Shown here: one piece after another, positions 15,921 through 23,506 of the stretch
Layout of the letters: each line of letters starts with the position of its first letter
Numbering within the stretch: the first letter of the stretch is position 1
Origin: Oscillospiraceae bacterium
GTDB lineage: Bacteria > Bacillota > Clostridia > Oscillospirales > Ruminococcaceae
Assembly: GCA_014799395.1 (NCBI GenBank)
Contig: JAAVID010000089.1
Location: forward strand, 1-48,365
Direction of reading: 5' to 3'
DNA: 48,365 nt
Notes under the pieces: generated by a model
Database searches by the model: none
Seen by the model: the letters and a program-made list of their open reading frames with translations, nothing else
Told to the model about the DNA's origin: nothing
Position numbers and translations under genes: made by a program

Positions 15921-16283
15921 TCAGCCGAGTACCTTTTTTACAGTCTGGAGAATTCTGTCAGCCTTAAAAGGCTTTACTATGAAGTCCAGAGCGCCGAGCT
16001 TGATAGCCTCAACTACCATTGCTTCCTGGCCCATCGCGGAACACATAACGACCTTAGCCATAGGATCGCTTGCCTTGATGTCCTTGAGCGCGTCAATACC
16101 TGTTTTGTTAGGCATGGTGATATCCATGATAACGAGGTCGGGCTTCTCTGCCGCGTAAATATCGCACGCAATCGCGCCATCCGCAGCCTCAAGGATATTA
16201 GTATAGCCGTTCTTTGTCAACGTATCCTTGATAAGCATTCTCATGAAAGCCGCGTCGTCCACCAATAAAATCTTCTTGTCCAT
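15921..16283 (-). CDS. cheY: Chemotaxis response regulator CheY
   Basis: A 120-residue single-domain receiver. The acidic pocket is D9/D10, the phospho-acceptor is D54 in DLVIMDITMP, and the switch residues S82 and K104 (VKPF) are in place. CheY-P binds FliM and FliY at the motor to set rotation direction, and is dephosphorylated by FliY and CheC encoded in the same cluster. It has an AAGGAGAG ribosome site and sits between fliY and fliO, the usual Firmicutes position. Confidence 0.96.
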   Translation of the reverse strand: MDKKILLVDDAAFMRMLIKDTLTKNGYTNILEAADGAIACDIYAAEKPDLVIMDITMPNKTGIDALKDIKASDPMAKVVMCSAMGQEAMVVEAIKLGALDFIVKPFKADRILQTVKKVLG

Positions 16284-16328
16284 TATCTTCTCTCCTTAAA
16301 AAAGTATTTAAAAGGTTTAAATTTTATT

Positions 16329-17507
16329 TTATTCCTTGCCAAGGCTGTCCATAAACTTTGACTTGACAATCTCGGTTATTCTAACAGCGAAGTTATCGTC
16401 GATAACAACAACGTCGCCGCGCGCGATGAGGTTTCCGTTTACCACGATGTCAACGGGCGCACCCGCCTGACGTTCTAGCTCGATTATCGTGCCCTGTGTA
16501 AACTCGAGTATGTCCTTTACCTTACGCTTTGCCGTACCGATCTCAACGCTTATCTCGAGCGGCACGCCCATAAGGAGCTTAAGGTTATCCTTTTGATCCG
16601 CGGGTATTCCGAAATCCATTGCGTCAAACTGGTGAAGCTGCGCGTTCTGGATGTTGACGGGAGGGGGAGGCGGCGGATAAGCGCCATAAGCCGCGTACTG
16701 ATTGGGGTATCCGTAGCCTGCCTGCGGCGGCATCTGATACATCGGCTGCTGCGGCATTTCGCCGGCGGGCATTTGCGGCATCTGAGGCATCTGGGGCATT
16801 TGTTGAGGCATCGGCGCGGGAGCAGCCGCCGCGGGAGCGGGTGCAGGTGCGGGCGCGCTAGCGGGAGCGCTTGCCTCTTCTTCCTCGGCAACCGAGAACT
16901 TATCTATCATCTTGCCCGAGAGCGTCTTAGCAAGCGGCAGGGAAAGCACCGACATAAACTCACTTTCCATTACGCCGTCTATTGTCAGATTAAATGTGAC
17001 AGCAACGACCGTCTCGCTCGCGTCCATCTCGCAAAGATCGCCGAAGCTGGTCTTTTCAATGATATACGGAGTAGGAACGGAGATGTCCACCGTCATACCC
17101 AGCAGATCGGACAGCGCCGTTGCCGAAGCGCCCATCATCTGGTTCATGATCTCGCTGACAGCGCTTATGCTCATCTCATCGAACTGGAAATCGGGATCGA
17201 TAACCAGCGGATTACCCAACAGCTGGTTTAAGATAAGCTGAACGTCGTTCTGCTTCAAGACCATCATATTGAGACCCGTTATGCCCTCGACATAAACTAT
17301 CTTAACGCAGATAGCGGGCTCAAGATTGTCATAGTTAAGCTCGTCAACCTTGACTACGTTGACCTGGGGAGTTGTTATCCATACCTTTGCATTAAGCAGC
17401 TCTGAGACCGCCGTTGCCGCCGAGCCCATGCTTATATTAAGTATCTCGCCGACCGCGTCAATTTCATACGAGTTAAACTCAATGTTCTCGCCATTTCCGT
17501 TAGCCAT
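16329..17507 (-). CDS. fliY: Flagellar motor switch phosphatase FliY (CheC-like domain plus FliN domain)
   Basis: A 392-residue switch protein. The N-terminal CheC-like domain has both phosphatase centres intact: D17/E21/N24/P47 and S115/E119/N122/P145. A low-complexity linker rich in Ala, Pro, Met and Gln runs from about 210 to 290 with MPQ repeats and a run of six prolines, and the C-terminal SpoA/FliN domain (about 300-392) includes LLMGVPLEISVEIGTAK and VDIVVNGNLIARGDVVVIDDNF. It both builds the C-ring and removes phosphate from CheY-P. It follows fliM by 13 bp and precedes cheY. Confidence 0.93.
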   Translation of the reverse strand: MANGNGENIEFNSYEIDAVGEILNISMGSAATAVSELLNAKVWITTPQVNVVKVDELNYDNLEPAICVKIVYVEGITGLNMMVLKQNDVQLILNQLLGNPLVIDPDFQFDEMSISAVSEIMNQMMGASATALSDLLGMTVDISVPTPYIIEKTSFGDLCEMDASETVVAVTFNLTIDGVMESEFMSVLSLPLAKTLSGKMIDKFSVAEEEEASAPASAPAPAPAPAAAAPAPMPQQMPQMPQMPQMPAGEMPQQPMYQMPPQAGYGYPNQYAAYGAYPPPPPPVNIQNAQLHQFDAMDFGIPADQKDNLKLLMGVPLEISVEIGTAKRKVKDILEFTQGTIIELERQAGAPVDIVVNGNLIARGDVVVIDDNFAVRITEIVKSKFMDSLGKE

Positions 17508-17520
17508 CAGTAACTTTACC

Positions 17521-18510
17521 TCAATTCTCTATAAAATTTTCAACCATTATAGCTTTTTTATTATTGTATGTGCCGAGCTTGCCGTCACACCAATCTCTCT
17601 CGCCAACTCTGACCAGAATATTCTCGCTGATCTTTTTATCAAGCGGAATAACATCATTTACCTGAAGCGTAAGCACCTCGTACATATCCAGATTTATTTC
17701 ACCAAGAACAGCCTTAACAACAAGGTCTGTCGTGCTTATGCCCGTCATAATGCTGTCGCGGCGTTCCTGCTCGCGGGTCACGTCGGTCTTTCTGCGCGTT
17801 CCCGAATATCTCGGGATAAATTTGCTCATGATCTCATCAAGATTTATTGCGGGAATACATACCGAAACTATTGATTTCTGACTGTTTATCTCAACCTCGA
17901 GAGCTACGATTATTACCGTATCCTCGTGGCCGATCGTCTGAACGACTCTGGAATTCGTCTCAATGCCGATAAGCCTCGGCTCAAGGTCGATATGCGTCAT
18001 CCACGGCTCCTTAAGCATATCCGCGAAAGACCTCATAACGTCCGTCATGATCGTGATCTCGATCTCCGTGAAATCACGGCTGGTATCGGAATACTCGCCC
18101 TTGCCTCCGAGCAGTCGGTCGATCATCGTATATGTAACGGGATTGGATACCTGAACGATTACATCTGTCTCGCTGATCTCGTCGTTCTTGATACCAAGAT
18201 CTACCATACCCATAATAACGTAATCGGGCAGAGCGTTATTGAACTCGTTATAGCGCTGTTCCTCGATATTCAACAGGCTCACGCGGCAGTACAGCCTGAG
18301 CTTACCCGTAAGATACGATGAAAGTAAACGCGCGTAATTCTCAAAAATACTTTCAAGTATTTTGATCTGCTCTTTGGTGAACTTCTTAGGAGCACGGAAA
18401 TCGTATTCCTTTACCTGTGTTTCCTCTGTTTTCGTAACCACAGGCTCAGCTCCCATTGCAACGCTTTTAAGCATCTCATCGATCTGCGCCTGCGTTAATA
18501 CGTCAGCCAC
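17521..18510 (-). CDS. fliM: Flagellar motor switch protein FliM
   Basis: A 329-residue C-ring protein. The extreme N-terminus LTQAQIDEMLKSV is the CheY-P-binding EIDALL-type peptide, the middle domain contains RLLSSYLTGKLRL, GMVDLGIKN and MIDRLLGGKGEYSD, and the C-terminal SpoA domain ends with ENILVRVGERDWCDGKLGTYNNKKAI. The start is GTG at 18510 behind AGGAGGGA. It follows motB by 23 bp; the fliL gene usually found at this point is absent. Confidence 0.96.
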   Translation of the reverse strand: MADVLTQAQIDEMLKSVAMGAEPVVTKTEETQVKEYDFRAPKKFTKEQIKILESIFENYARLLSSYLTGKLRLYCRVSLLNIEEQRYNEFNNALPDYVIMGMVDLGIKNDEISETDVIVQVSNPVTYTMIDRLLGGKGEYSDTSRDFTEIEITIMTDVMRSFADMLKEPWMTHIDLEPRLIGIETNSRVVQTIGHEDTVIIVALEVEINSQKSIVSVCIPAINLDEIMSKFIPRYSGTRRKTDVTREQERRDSIMTGISTTDLVVKAVLGEINLDMYEVLTLQVNDVIPLDKKISENILVRVGERDWCDGKLGTYNNKKAIMVENFIEN

Positions 18511-18533
18511 CGGCTATCCCTCCTGCTTCCATT

Positions 18534-19562
18534 TTATTCGGATTGATCTCCGTCTCCGGCGGCAGCGGCACCGCTGCTGCTCTCGGAGCTATCCGACGCT
18601 ATAAACATACTTCCGTCGACTGCGCCCGGACCCATATTGCCCGCGGACGCCGAACCGTCATCCTTGAACCTATCGGTGATATTGGCGATGACCTTGTCGA
18701 CCGAGCCCTCGGGAAGAGTGGTGGGATCCTTGATATTACCGGGGTTGTTAATATCAATAGGCTCACCTTCAATACCGTAATCGTGCTTGATTATATCCTG
18801 GAGGACCTTTGAATCCATCGGATCCTCAACATCCTTAAGCATAACCAGCTCGACGCGGCGGTTCTGCTGTCTGCCGTCCGCCGTGTCATTCGACGCTATC
18901 GGCTCGGTGTTGCCGCAGCCTCTGGTACGGTATTTCTGTTCTTCTATTACCGATGTGCCCATACCCGTATGCAGGTAATTGGTAACGCTTGACGCACGGC
19001 TTGAGGACAATGTCCAGTCGCTGACCGCCGGGTTATTGTCAAAGGCAGTGTGACCCGTGACCGTAAGCGTCTTTATATGCGAATCGAGCGCATGGATATA
19101 AGGGCTGAACTTCATAAGCATTTCCTTGCCCTCAGCCTTTAAAATAGCCTGATTCGGCTCAAAGAATACCGCGGAATTAAAGCGGAGCGTAAAATACGCG
19201 GCGCTGTTTTCTATCGAAACGCTGTCGCTGAGATTGTTATCATCAATGAACTCGGCGAGATACTGATACATCTCGTCGAAGCTCTGAGGCATCGTTCCGT
19301 CGCCTCCGCCGTCCTGTGAGCTGTTTGTGACGCCGGTTATATCCGTTGCGTTATCGTCCGGATTAGGCTTCGAGACTACGGTGTTGACAAACTTTCCGTG
19401 ATTCTGGAACGCCTGAACGATAAACTGCATCTTTGATTCATCAAGGTTTGAGGAAGCGAACAGCAAAACGAAGAACGTCAGCAGCAGCGTAACCATGTCC
19501 GCGTATGTGTTGAGCCATTCCTGCGAGTTGCCTTCTTGTTTTTTAGGCGGTAACTTTGCCAT
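18534..19562 (-). CDS. motB: Flagellar stator protein MotB
   Basis: A 342-residue stator subunit. The N-terminal single span has the proton-channel aspartate D22 in WLNTYADMVTLLLTFFVLLF. The OmpA-like peptidoglycan-binding domain covers about 120-255, with VTGHTAFDN and SSSRASSVTNYLHTG, and QNRRVELVML at its end. After it comes a tail of about 85 residues rich in Gly, Ala, Ser and Asp, longer than usual. It has an AAGGGGTG ribosome site and its own promoter in the 164-bp gap after motA, so it heads a sub-operon running into fliM and beyond. Confidence 0.94.
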   Translation of the reverse strand: MAKLPPKKQEGNSQEWLNTYADMVTLLLTFFVLLFASSNLDESKMQFIVQAFQNHGKFVNTVVSKPNPDDNATDITGVTNSSQDGGGDGTMPQSFDEMYQYLAEFIDDNNLSDSVSIENSAAYFTLRFNSAVFFEPNQAILKAEGKEMLMKFSPYIHALDSHIKTLTVTGHTAFDNNPAVSDWTLSSSRASSVTNYLHTGMGTSVIEEQKYRTRGCGNTEPIASNDTADGRQQNRRVELVMLKDVEDPMDSKVLQDIIKHDYGIEGEPIDINNPGNIKDPTTLPEGSVDKVIANITDRFKDDGSASAGNMGPGAVDGSMFIASDSSESSSGAAAAGDGDQSE

Positions 19563-19604
19563 ATTTCAGCACCCCTTTCCACAAACATAACTACCCATTT
19601 AGTA

Positions 19605-19633
19605 ATTATACCACAAATCCGAACAAAATGCAA
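19605..19633 (-). promoter_or_regulatory. Internal promoter upstream of motB
   Basis: On the minus strand TTGCAT (19628-19633), a 17-bp spacer ending in TG-G (extended -10) and consensus TATAAT (19605-19610). The transcript would start about 35 bp before the motB ATG. AAATCCGA (19614-19621) is repeated inverted as TCGGATTT near 19649-19656, flanking the -35 box, and could be a regulator site or part of a stem. Confidence 0.7.
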
Positions 19634-19678
19634 ATACTTTTTTCGGATTTTTTTAATGTAAACGATATTATTATGAAA

Positions 19679-19716
19679 AATACACAAAACAGTTATGCAA
19701 TAGCAACATGTTTTGT
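19679..19716 (-). terminator. Weak terminator-like hairpin after motA
   Basis: Minus strand ACAAAACA (19709-19716) pairs perfectly with TGTTTTGT (19684-19691) across a 17-nt loop and is followed by GTATTTTTC. It is AT-rich and so weak, but together with the motB promoter just downstream it suggests a transcription boundary inside the flagellar cluster. Confidence 0.4.
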
Positions 19717-19726
19717 TGGATTACGG

Positions 19727-20524
19727 TTATTTTTTGTCCGCCGTGTGCTGGCTCTTCGGGAGCATAAACTCAAGTTTCTCCTGAATGTACCTCGGGTTGG
19801 AGCCTCCCGCTATCGCGAGGACGCCCTCCTCGATTATCTGCATGCACAGAAGCTCGTCGTTATGAACATTTTGCAGCGCCGACGCAACAGGCGCGAATAC
19901 TACGTTCGCGAACAGCGAGCCGTAGAACGTCGTGATAAGCGCGACCGCCATACCGCTTGTAAGAGCGGACGTATCGCCCGTTGACAAATCCAGACCATTA
20001 AGCATGTTGATAAGTCCAACCAGCGTACCCAGCATACCGAACGCGGGGAATATCGAAACGCCCTTTTCAAAGAACGAACGGCCCGAGTCGTGACGCTCGC
20101 ACATAAACATTATCGTATCGTCCAGCATTCCGCGGACCTTGTCGGGGTCGTTAGCGTCGACAATCATCATAAGGCTGGACTTCATAAACGGATCCTGACA
20201 CTGGTTCGCGCTCTCTTCAAGCGCCAGCAGACCTCTGGTACGCGCTACCTGCGCATATTCTACGATTTCGGCGATATACTTTGTGGGATCGTACTTCTTT
20301 GGCTTTAGCGCAATACCGAGACGCTTGCCCACGCCTTTCAGATACGACAGCGGGAACGACGCGATAAGACATCCGATAGTACCGCCGATCGTGATAAGAG
20401 CCGACTGCAACTCAAGGAAGTTACCCATCTGATCCACTTGCAAGCCTTTTTCCATATCAAATATGATACCGAAAATGACAAGTCCGAAAGACACGACCCA
20501 ACCTATAATAAGTGATAAATTCAA
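19727..20524 (-). CDS. motA: Flagellar stator protein MotA
   Basis: A 265-residue four-span stator subunit. Spans lie near 3-22, 37-55, about 150-170 and 180-205; the cytoplasmic loop between spans 2 and 3 contains ARTRGLLALEESANQC (about 88-103), which carries the conserved charged residues, and ALITTFYGSLFANVVFAPVA marks span 4. I chose TTG 20524, which has GAGGG about 7 nt upstream and gives the standard NLSLIIGW start; an ORF upstream to 20557 adds 11 basic residues. It lies downstream of the FlbD-like gene, the common clostridial arrangement. Confidence 0.92.
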   Translation of the reverse strand: MNLSLIIGWVVSFGLVIFGIIFDMEKGLQVDQMGNFLELQSALITIGGTIGCLIASFPLSYLKGVGKRLGIALKPKKYDPTKYIAEIVEYAQVARTRGLLALEESANQCQDPFMKSSLMMIVDANDPDKVRGMLDDTIMFMCERHDSGRSFFEKGVSIFPAFGMLGTLVGLINMLNGLDLSTGDTSALTSGMAVALITTFYGSLFANVVFAPVASALQNVHNDELLCMQIIEEGVLAIAGGSNPRYIQEKLEFMLPKSQHTADKK

Positions 20525-20595
20525 AACATATCCCTCACTTCTTGTTTTAATATGCAATATTCATCTTCTCGGCGAATCCGTTCGCCAAGGGTTCT

Positions 20596-20820
20596 TTATG
20601 TCAAAGGCTCATTGTCGTTGCCGCGCCAACGCAGACGCGCCTTTCGCCGAAGCCTGCTATTTTCAAAAATTTTATTTTGCAGCTCTGTCATGCTTTCGCG
20701 CACTATGTAGCTGTGCCCGTTTTCAAGAACGATGACCGTGTCGGGCGTTTCGTTTACGGTCTCGATAAGCTCCTCGTTGAGCAAAAACTCTTTGCCGTCA
20801 AGCTTTGTTAAAAAAATCAT
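20596..20820 (-). CDS. flbD: FlbD/SwrD family flagellar protein
   Basis: A 74-residue small protein of the FlbD family, known in Bacillus subtilis as SwrD, which raises motor power through the stator. The sequence IFLTKLDGKEFLLNEELIETVNETPDTVIVLENG (2-35) matches the family. A basic C-terminal tail (SRLRRKARLRWRG) is unusually rich in Arg. It sits between flgE and motA as expected. A GAGGGTA ribosome site precedes ATG 20820. Confidence 0.9.
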   Translation of the reverse strand: MIFLTKLDGKEFLLNEELIETVNETPDTVIVLENGHSYIVRESMTELQNKIFENSRLRRKARLRWRGNDNEPLT

Positions 20821-20845
20821 ATTACCCTCAAAAAATCAACTCACT

Positions 20846-20884
20846 GCCGCAGACCGCACAGTCCGGACGGACACAGTCTGCGGC
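20846..20884 (-). promoter_or_regulatory. Stable intergenic hairpin after flgE
   Basis: GCCGCAGAC (20846-20854) pairs perfectly with GTCTGCGGC (20876-20884). The 21-nt loop contains a smaller self-complementary GTCCGGAC. It begins about 30 nt after the flgE stop. Ten bases separate it from a six-T run, so it is not a classical terminator; mRNA 3'-end protection or partial termination for the highly expressed hook gene is plausible. Confidence 0.6.
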
Positions 20885-20913
20885 GAGCTGATGTTACTTA
20901 TTTAATTAAGCGA

Positions 20914-22950
20914 TTATCTCTTGAGGTTGAGCAGCTCCTCAAGCATCGTATCGGAAACCGTTACGACACGTGAGTTAGCCTGATAACCTCTCTGAGTGGT
21001 GATCATGTTGGTGAATTCGTCCGCGAGGTCAACGTTGGACATTTCGAGCGTACCGTTAAGTACTACGCCCGCGCCGTCCTGACCGGGAACGGTAAGTCTC
21101 GGAGCGCCCGAAGCTACCGTCTCCGCGAAGTTCGTACCGCCGACCTTTGCAAGACCGTTGGGGTTATCGAACAGCGCGATGTCGATACGTCCGAATACCA
21201 TATAGCCGTGAACAGCGTGATAACCGATGATCGTACCGTCGTTCTGGATAGTAAGGTCGGTTACCGACTTCAGCGGCTGCTCGGAGCCGGTACGTCCGTC
21301 CTCGAGAGCGAATGTGGAGAGCTTCTTTGCTACCTGAGTGAAGAAGGAGTCCTCACCGTCCTTGGGAGCTACGGAAGGATTGCCTCCGAAGAACTCCTTG
21401 CGCAGACCCGAGTTCCAGTTATCGTCATCGGTTTTCGGATTTGCAGTCACATACTGGGAAGTAGTGGGCTTGGGATCGGTCTCATATGTTTCCTCATAGC
21501 TCAGATAGCCGTCGCCGTACTCCAGACCCTCGATATTATCGAAATGCAGGAGCTTATACTCGTTTCCTCTTGCCGCCTCTACGATAGCCGCGTTTACTTC
21601 CGCAATGGTAGAGGTATCGGAAACCGTGATAGTAAGCGTGTTCTCGTCCCAGACTGCCTTGGTCGTACCCATTGTCGAAGAATAAGCGAAGTTTATTCTG
21701 TAAGCGTTCGCAAACTCGCCGGGCTGTACTACCTTAAGGTCAAAGCCGCCGTTAGCGGGCTTAGCGATGCTTGCGCCCTTAAATGCCTTGGCACCGGTAA
21801 CCTCGCCCATAAACTCGCCAAGATTCTTGCCGGGCTTCCATGCTGTGCAGGAGATCTCCTCCGCGGGAGTGTTGGGGTTATCGGCATTATATTTATCAAC
21901 GGCAGTGGAAATCGCCTTGTTGATGTCGGTCATAGTAGCGTCTTCGCCGATAGTGATAGTCCAGTTAGTGCCGTCATAGGTAGCTTCGGTCGCAGCGCCT
22001 GCCGCACCTGTTCCCGTCAATGTAATATTACCGGTAAACTCCTTGTTGCTTGCCGCAAACTTAGCGTACTGATACTCGGTAGTGCCGGTAGTATCGTTTG
22101 TTACTACGCGTCTGAAATCCGCGTAAGCCTGGCTGGTCGTGAAATCAAAACCGTCAGATACTACGTTGGAAGCAGCCTTTGCCTCGGGATCGTTGGGGAT
22201 CTCCTCAAACTCGAACTCCATCTCAACGTCATCGGGGAGGTTGATACCGCCCGCCTGGAGCGCCGCGTTTACGGCGTTCTGGAAGTCCTCCTGAGAGCTG
22301 TACTGCTTGTTGGGGTTAAAGTAAACCGTCAGAATGTTGTTAGCGTAAGTAGCGTAAGGGAATTCCGACTCCTGGAACGAAACGGACATATCGGTGTAGT
22401 CCGAGGGCGCGGTAACGGAGATAGTAACGTTTACGCCGTTTACCATCTTGGTAGCGCTCGAAACGTTAGCGTTGGTATCGGGAACTACAATTCTGATTAT
22501 CTCTGAGCCCGCCTGTACGCCGTCGGTGGCGCCCGTAATACCGAGAACGTGATAACCGTCGGCATTCAGCAGATAGCCGTTGTCGTCAATGTAGAAGTCG
22601 CCGGCTCTTGTATAGCGGATATTGCCCGTACCGTCCATTACCTGGAAGAAGCCCTCGCCGTCGATAGCCAGGTCGGTAGTCTTATCGGAGAAAGTAAAGC
22701 CCGACTGGGTCATATTTGCGGTAACGCTGTTTACCTTAACGCCGTAACCAACCTGTCTGGGGTTTACGCCGCCGAGGGTAGAAGTCGCTGCCGAAGGAGA
22801 ACGCTTCGTCTGATAATAAACGTCTGCAAAGGTTACAACGTCGGTCTTGTAGCCGACAGTGTTTACGTTAGCGATATTGTTACCGATAACGTCCATTCTC
22901 TGCTGGTGGGTCTTAAGACCCGATACGCCTGTATAAAGTGACTTAACCAT
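20914..22950 (-). CDS. flgE: Flagellar hook protein FlgE
   Basis: A 678-residue hook subunit. The N-terminal helix (RMDVIGNNIANVNTVGYKTD, 18-37), the LAIDGEGFFQVMDGTGNIRYTRAGDF stretch (94-119) and the C-terminal EMSNVDLADEFTNMITTQRG with NSRVVTVSDTMLEELLNLKR are canonical. The variable surface region (about 140-560) is large and holds three related units (about 203-233, 324-353, 433-463), each a short beta strand such as NILTVYF or WTITIG followed by a DxNxAI helix, reminiscent of Flagellin-IN motifs. It has a GGAGG ribosome site and is flanked by intergenic hairpins on both sides. Confidence 0.95.
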   Translation of the reverse strand: MVKSLYTGVSGLKTHQQRMDVIGNNIANVNTVGYKTDVVTFADVYYQTKRSPSAATSTLGGVNPRQVGYGVKVNSVTANMTQSGFTFSDKTTDLAIDGEGFFQVMDGTGNIRYTRAGDFYIDDNGYLLNADGYHVLGITGATDGVQAGSEIIRIVVPDTNANVSSATKMVNGVNVTISVTAPSDYTDMSVSFQESEFPYATYANNILTVYFNPNKQYSSQEDFQNAVNAALQAGGINLPDDVEMEFEFEEIPNDPEAKAASNVVSDGFDFTTSQAYADFRRVVTNDTTGTTEYQYAKFAASNKEFTGNITLTGTGAAGAATEATYDGTNWTITIGEDATMTDINKAISTAVDKYNADNPNTPAEEISCTAWKPGKNLGEFMGEVTGAKAFKGASIAKPANGGFDLKVVQPGEFANAYRINFAYSSTMGTTKAVWDENTLTITVSDTSTIAEVNAAIVEAARGNEYKLLHFDNIEGLEYGDGYLSYEETYETDPKPTTSQYVTANPKTDDDNWNSGLRKEFFGGNPSVAPKDGEDSFFTQVAKKLSTFALEDGRTGSEQPLKSVTDLTIQNDGTIIGYHAVHGYMVFGRIDIALFDNPNGLAKVGGTNFAETVASGAPRLTVPGQDGAGVVLNGTLEMSNVDLADEFTNMITTQRGYQANSRVVTVSDTMLEELLNLKR

Positions 22951-22989
22951 TTAATTTGACCTCCAAATTTAATAGTGTTCTTCCGTGAG

Positions 22990-23013
22990 CGGAGCTTCAT
23001 TCACAAGCTCCGC
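22990..23013 (-). promoter_or_regulatory. Stable hairpin in the flgE 5' intergenic region
   Basis: A 9-bp perfect stem GCGGAGCTT (22990-22998) / AAGCTCCGC (23005-23013) with a 6-nt loop. It lies about 40 nt upstream of the flgE start in the transcribed strand and has no T tract, so it is not a terminator. It could be an RNA processing or stabilising element at the 5' side of flgE. Confidence 0.55.
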
Positions 23014-23042
23014 ATGAATTCCCGAAGGTCCGTTCATAAGTG

Positions 23043-23060
23043 TGAATGCTTTAGCATTCA
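23043..23060 (-). promoter_or_regulatory. Small hairpin overlapping the TIGR02530 stop codon
   Basis: TGAATGC (23043-23049) / GCATTCA (23054-23060) with a 4-nt loop. The stop codon of the upstream gene (23058-23060) is inside the stem. It lies 30 bp before the larger hairpin at 22990-23013. Confidence 0.4.
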
Positions 23061-23462
23061 TACGATCACGGTAGAATCAATATTTGTGAAAATGTTACCC
23101 TTTAATTCCTCCTGAGGAATAGTGGTAATGACCTTGTTGTTCTTCACGCTCACAACAAACGCGTTTCTGTCCACAAGAACCAAGGTATCGCTGCTGCCCT
23201 TGTCGGCAGCTATCTCAACGCCCTTATTCAGCCTTTCGAGAGTATTTCCCTCGGTAATGTCTATGCTGCGTTCGGAAAGCCGCTGCATTGCGTGTTTCGT
23301 GAACTCCACGCCTTGCTGTTCCGCTAACTTCTTTTGCAGTGCCTCCGCAAAACTCGTGCCGTTTTCCTCGGGGATATTCTGCGTAACATTTCCCGTGCTT
23401 AAAGGGTTTCCGGTGGTAACGCTGATTTGGTTGCGGAGCGCTAAATACTCGCTTATCAGCAT
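23058..23462 (-). CDS. TIGR02530 family flagellar operon protein
   Basis: A 134-residue protein of the conserved 'flagellar operon protein' family found between flgD and flgE in many Firmicutes. The core FTKHAMQRLSERSIDITEGNTLERLNKGVEIAADKGSSDTLVLVDRNAFVVSVKNNKVIT (about 54-113) is typical. Its biochemical role is not established; the position suggests a part in hook assembly. It has an AAGGAGGC ribosome site. The stop codon lies in a small hairpin. Confidence 0.85.
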   Translation of the reverse strand: MLISEYLALRNQISVTTGNPLSTGNVTQNIPEENGTSFAEALQKKLAEQQGVEFTKHAMQRLSERSIDITEGNTLERLNKGVEIAADKGSSDTLVLVDRNAFVVSVKNNKVITTIPQEELKGNIFTNIDSTVIV

Positions 23463-23506
23463 TTTAAGCCTCCTTGCTTATCATCGGATATTATCCGTTT
23501 GCTTCC

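Noticed and set aside
19614-19662. AAATCCGA / TCGGATTT hairpin read as a plus-strand terminator with a T run
   Set aside because: There is no plus-strand gene to terminate; the repeat more likely belongs to the motB promoter region, so it was not called a terminator.
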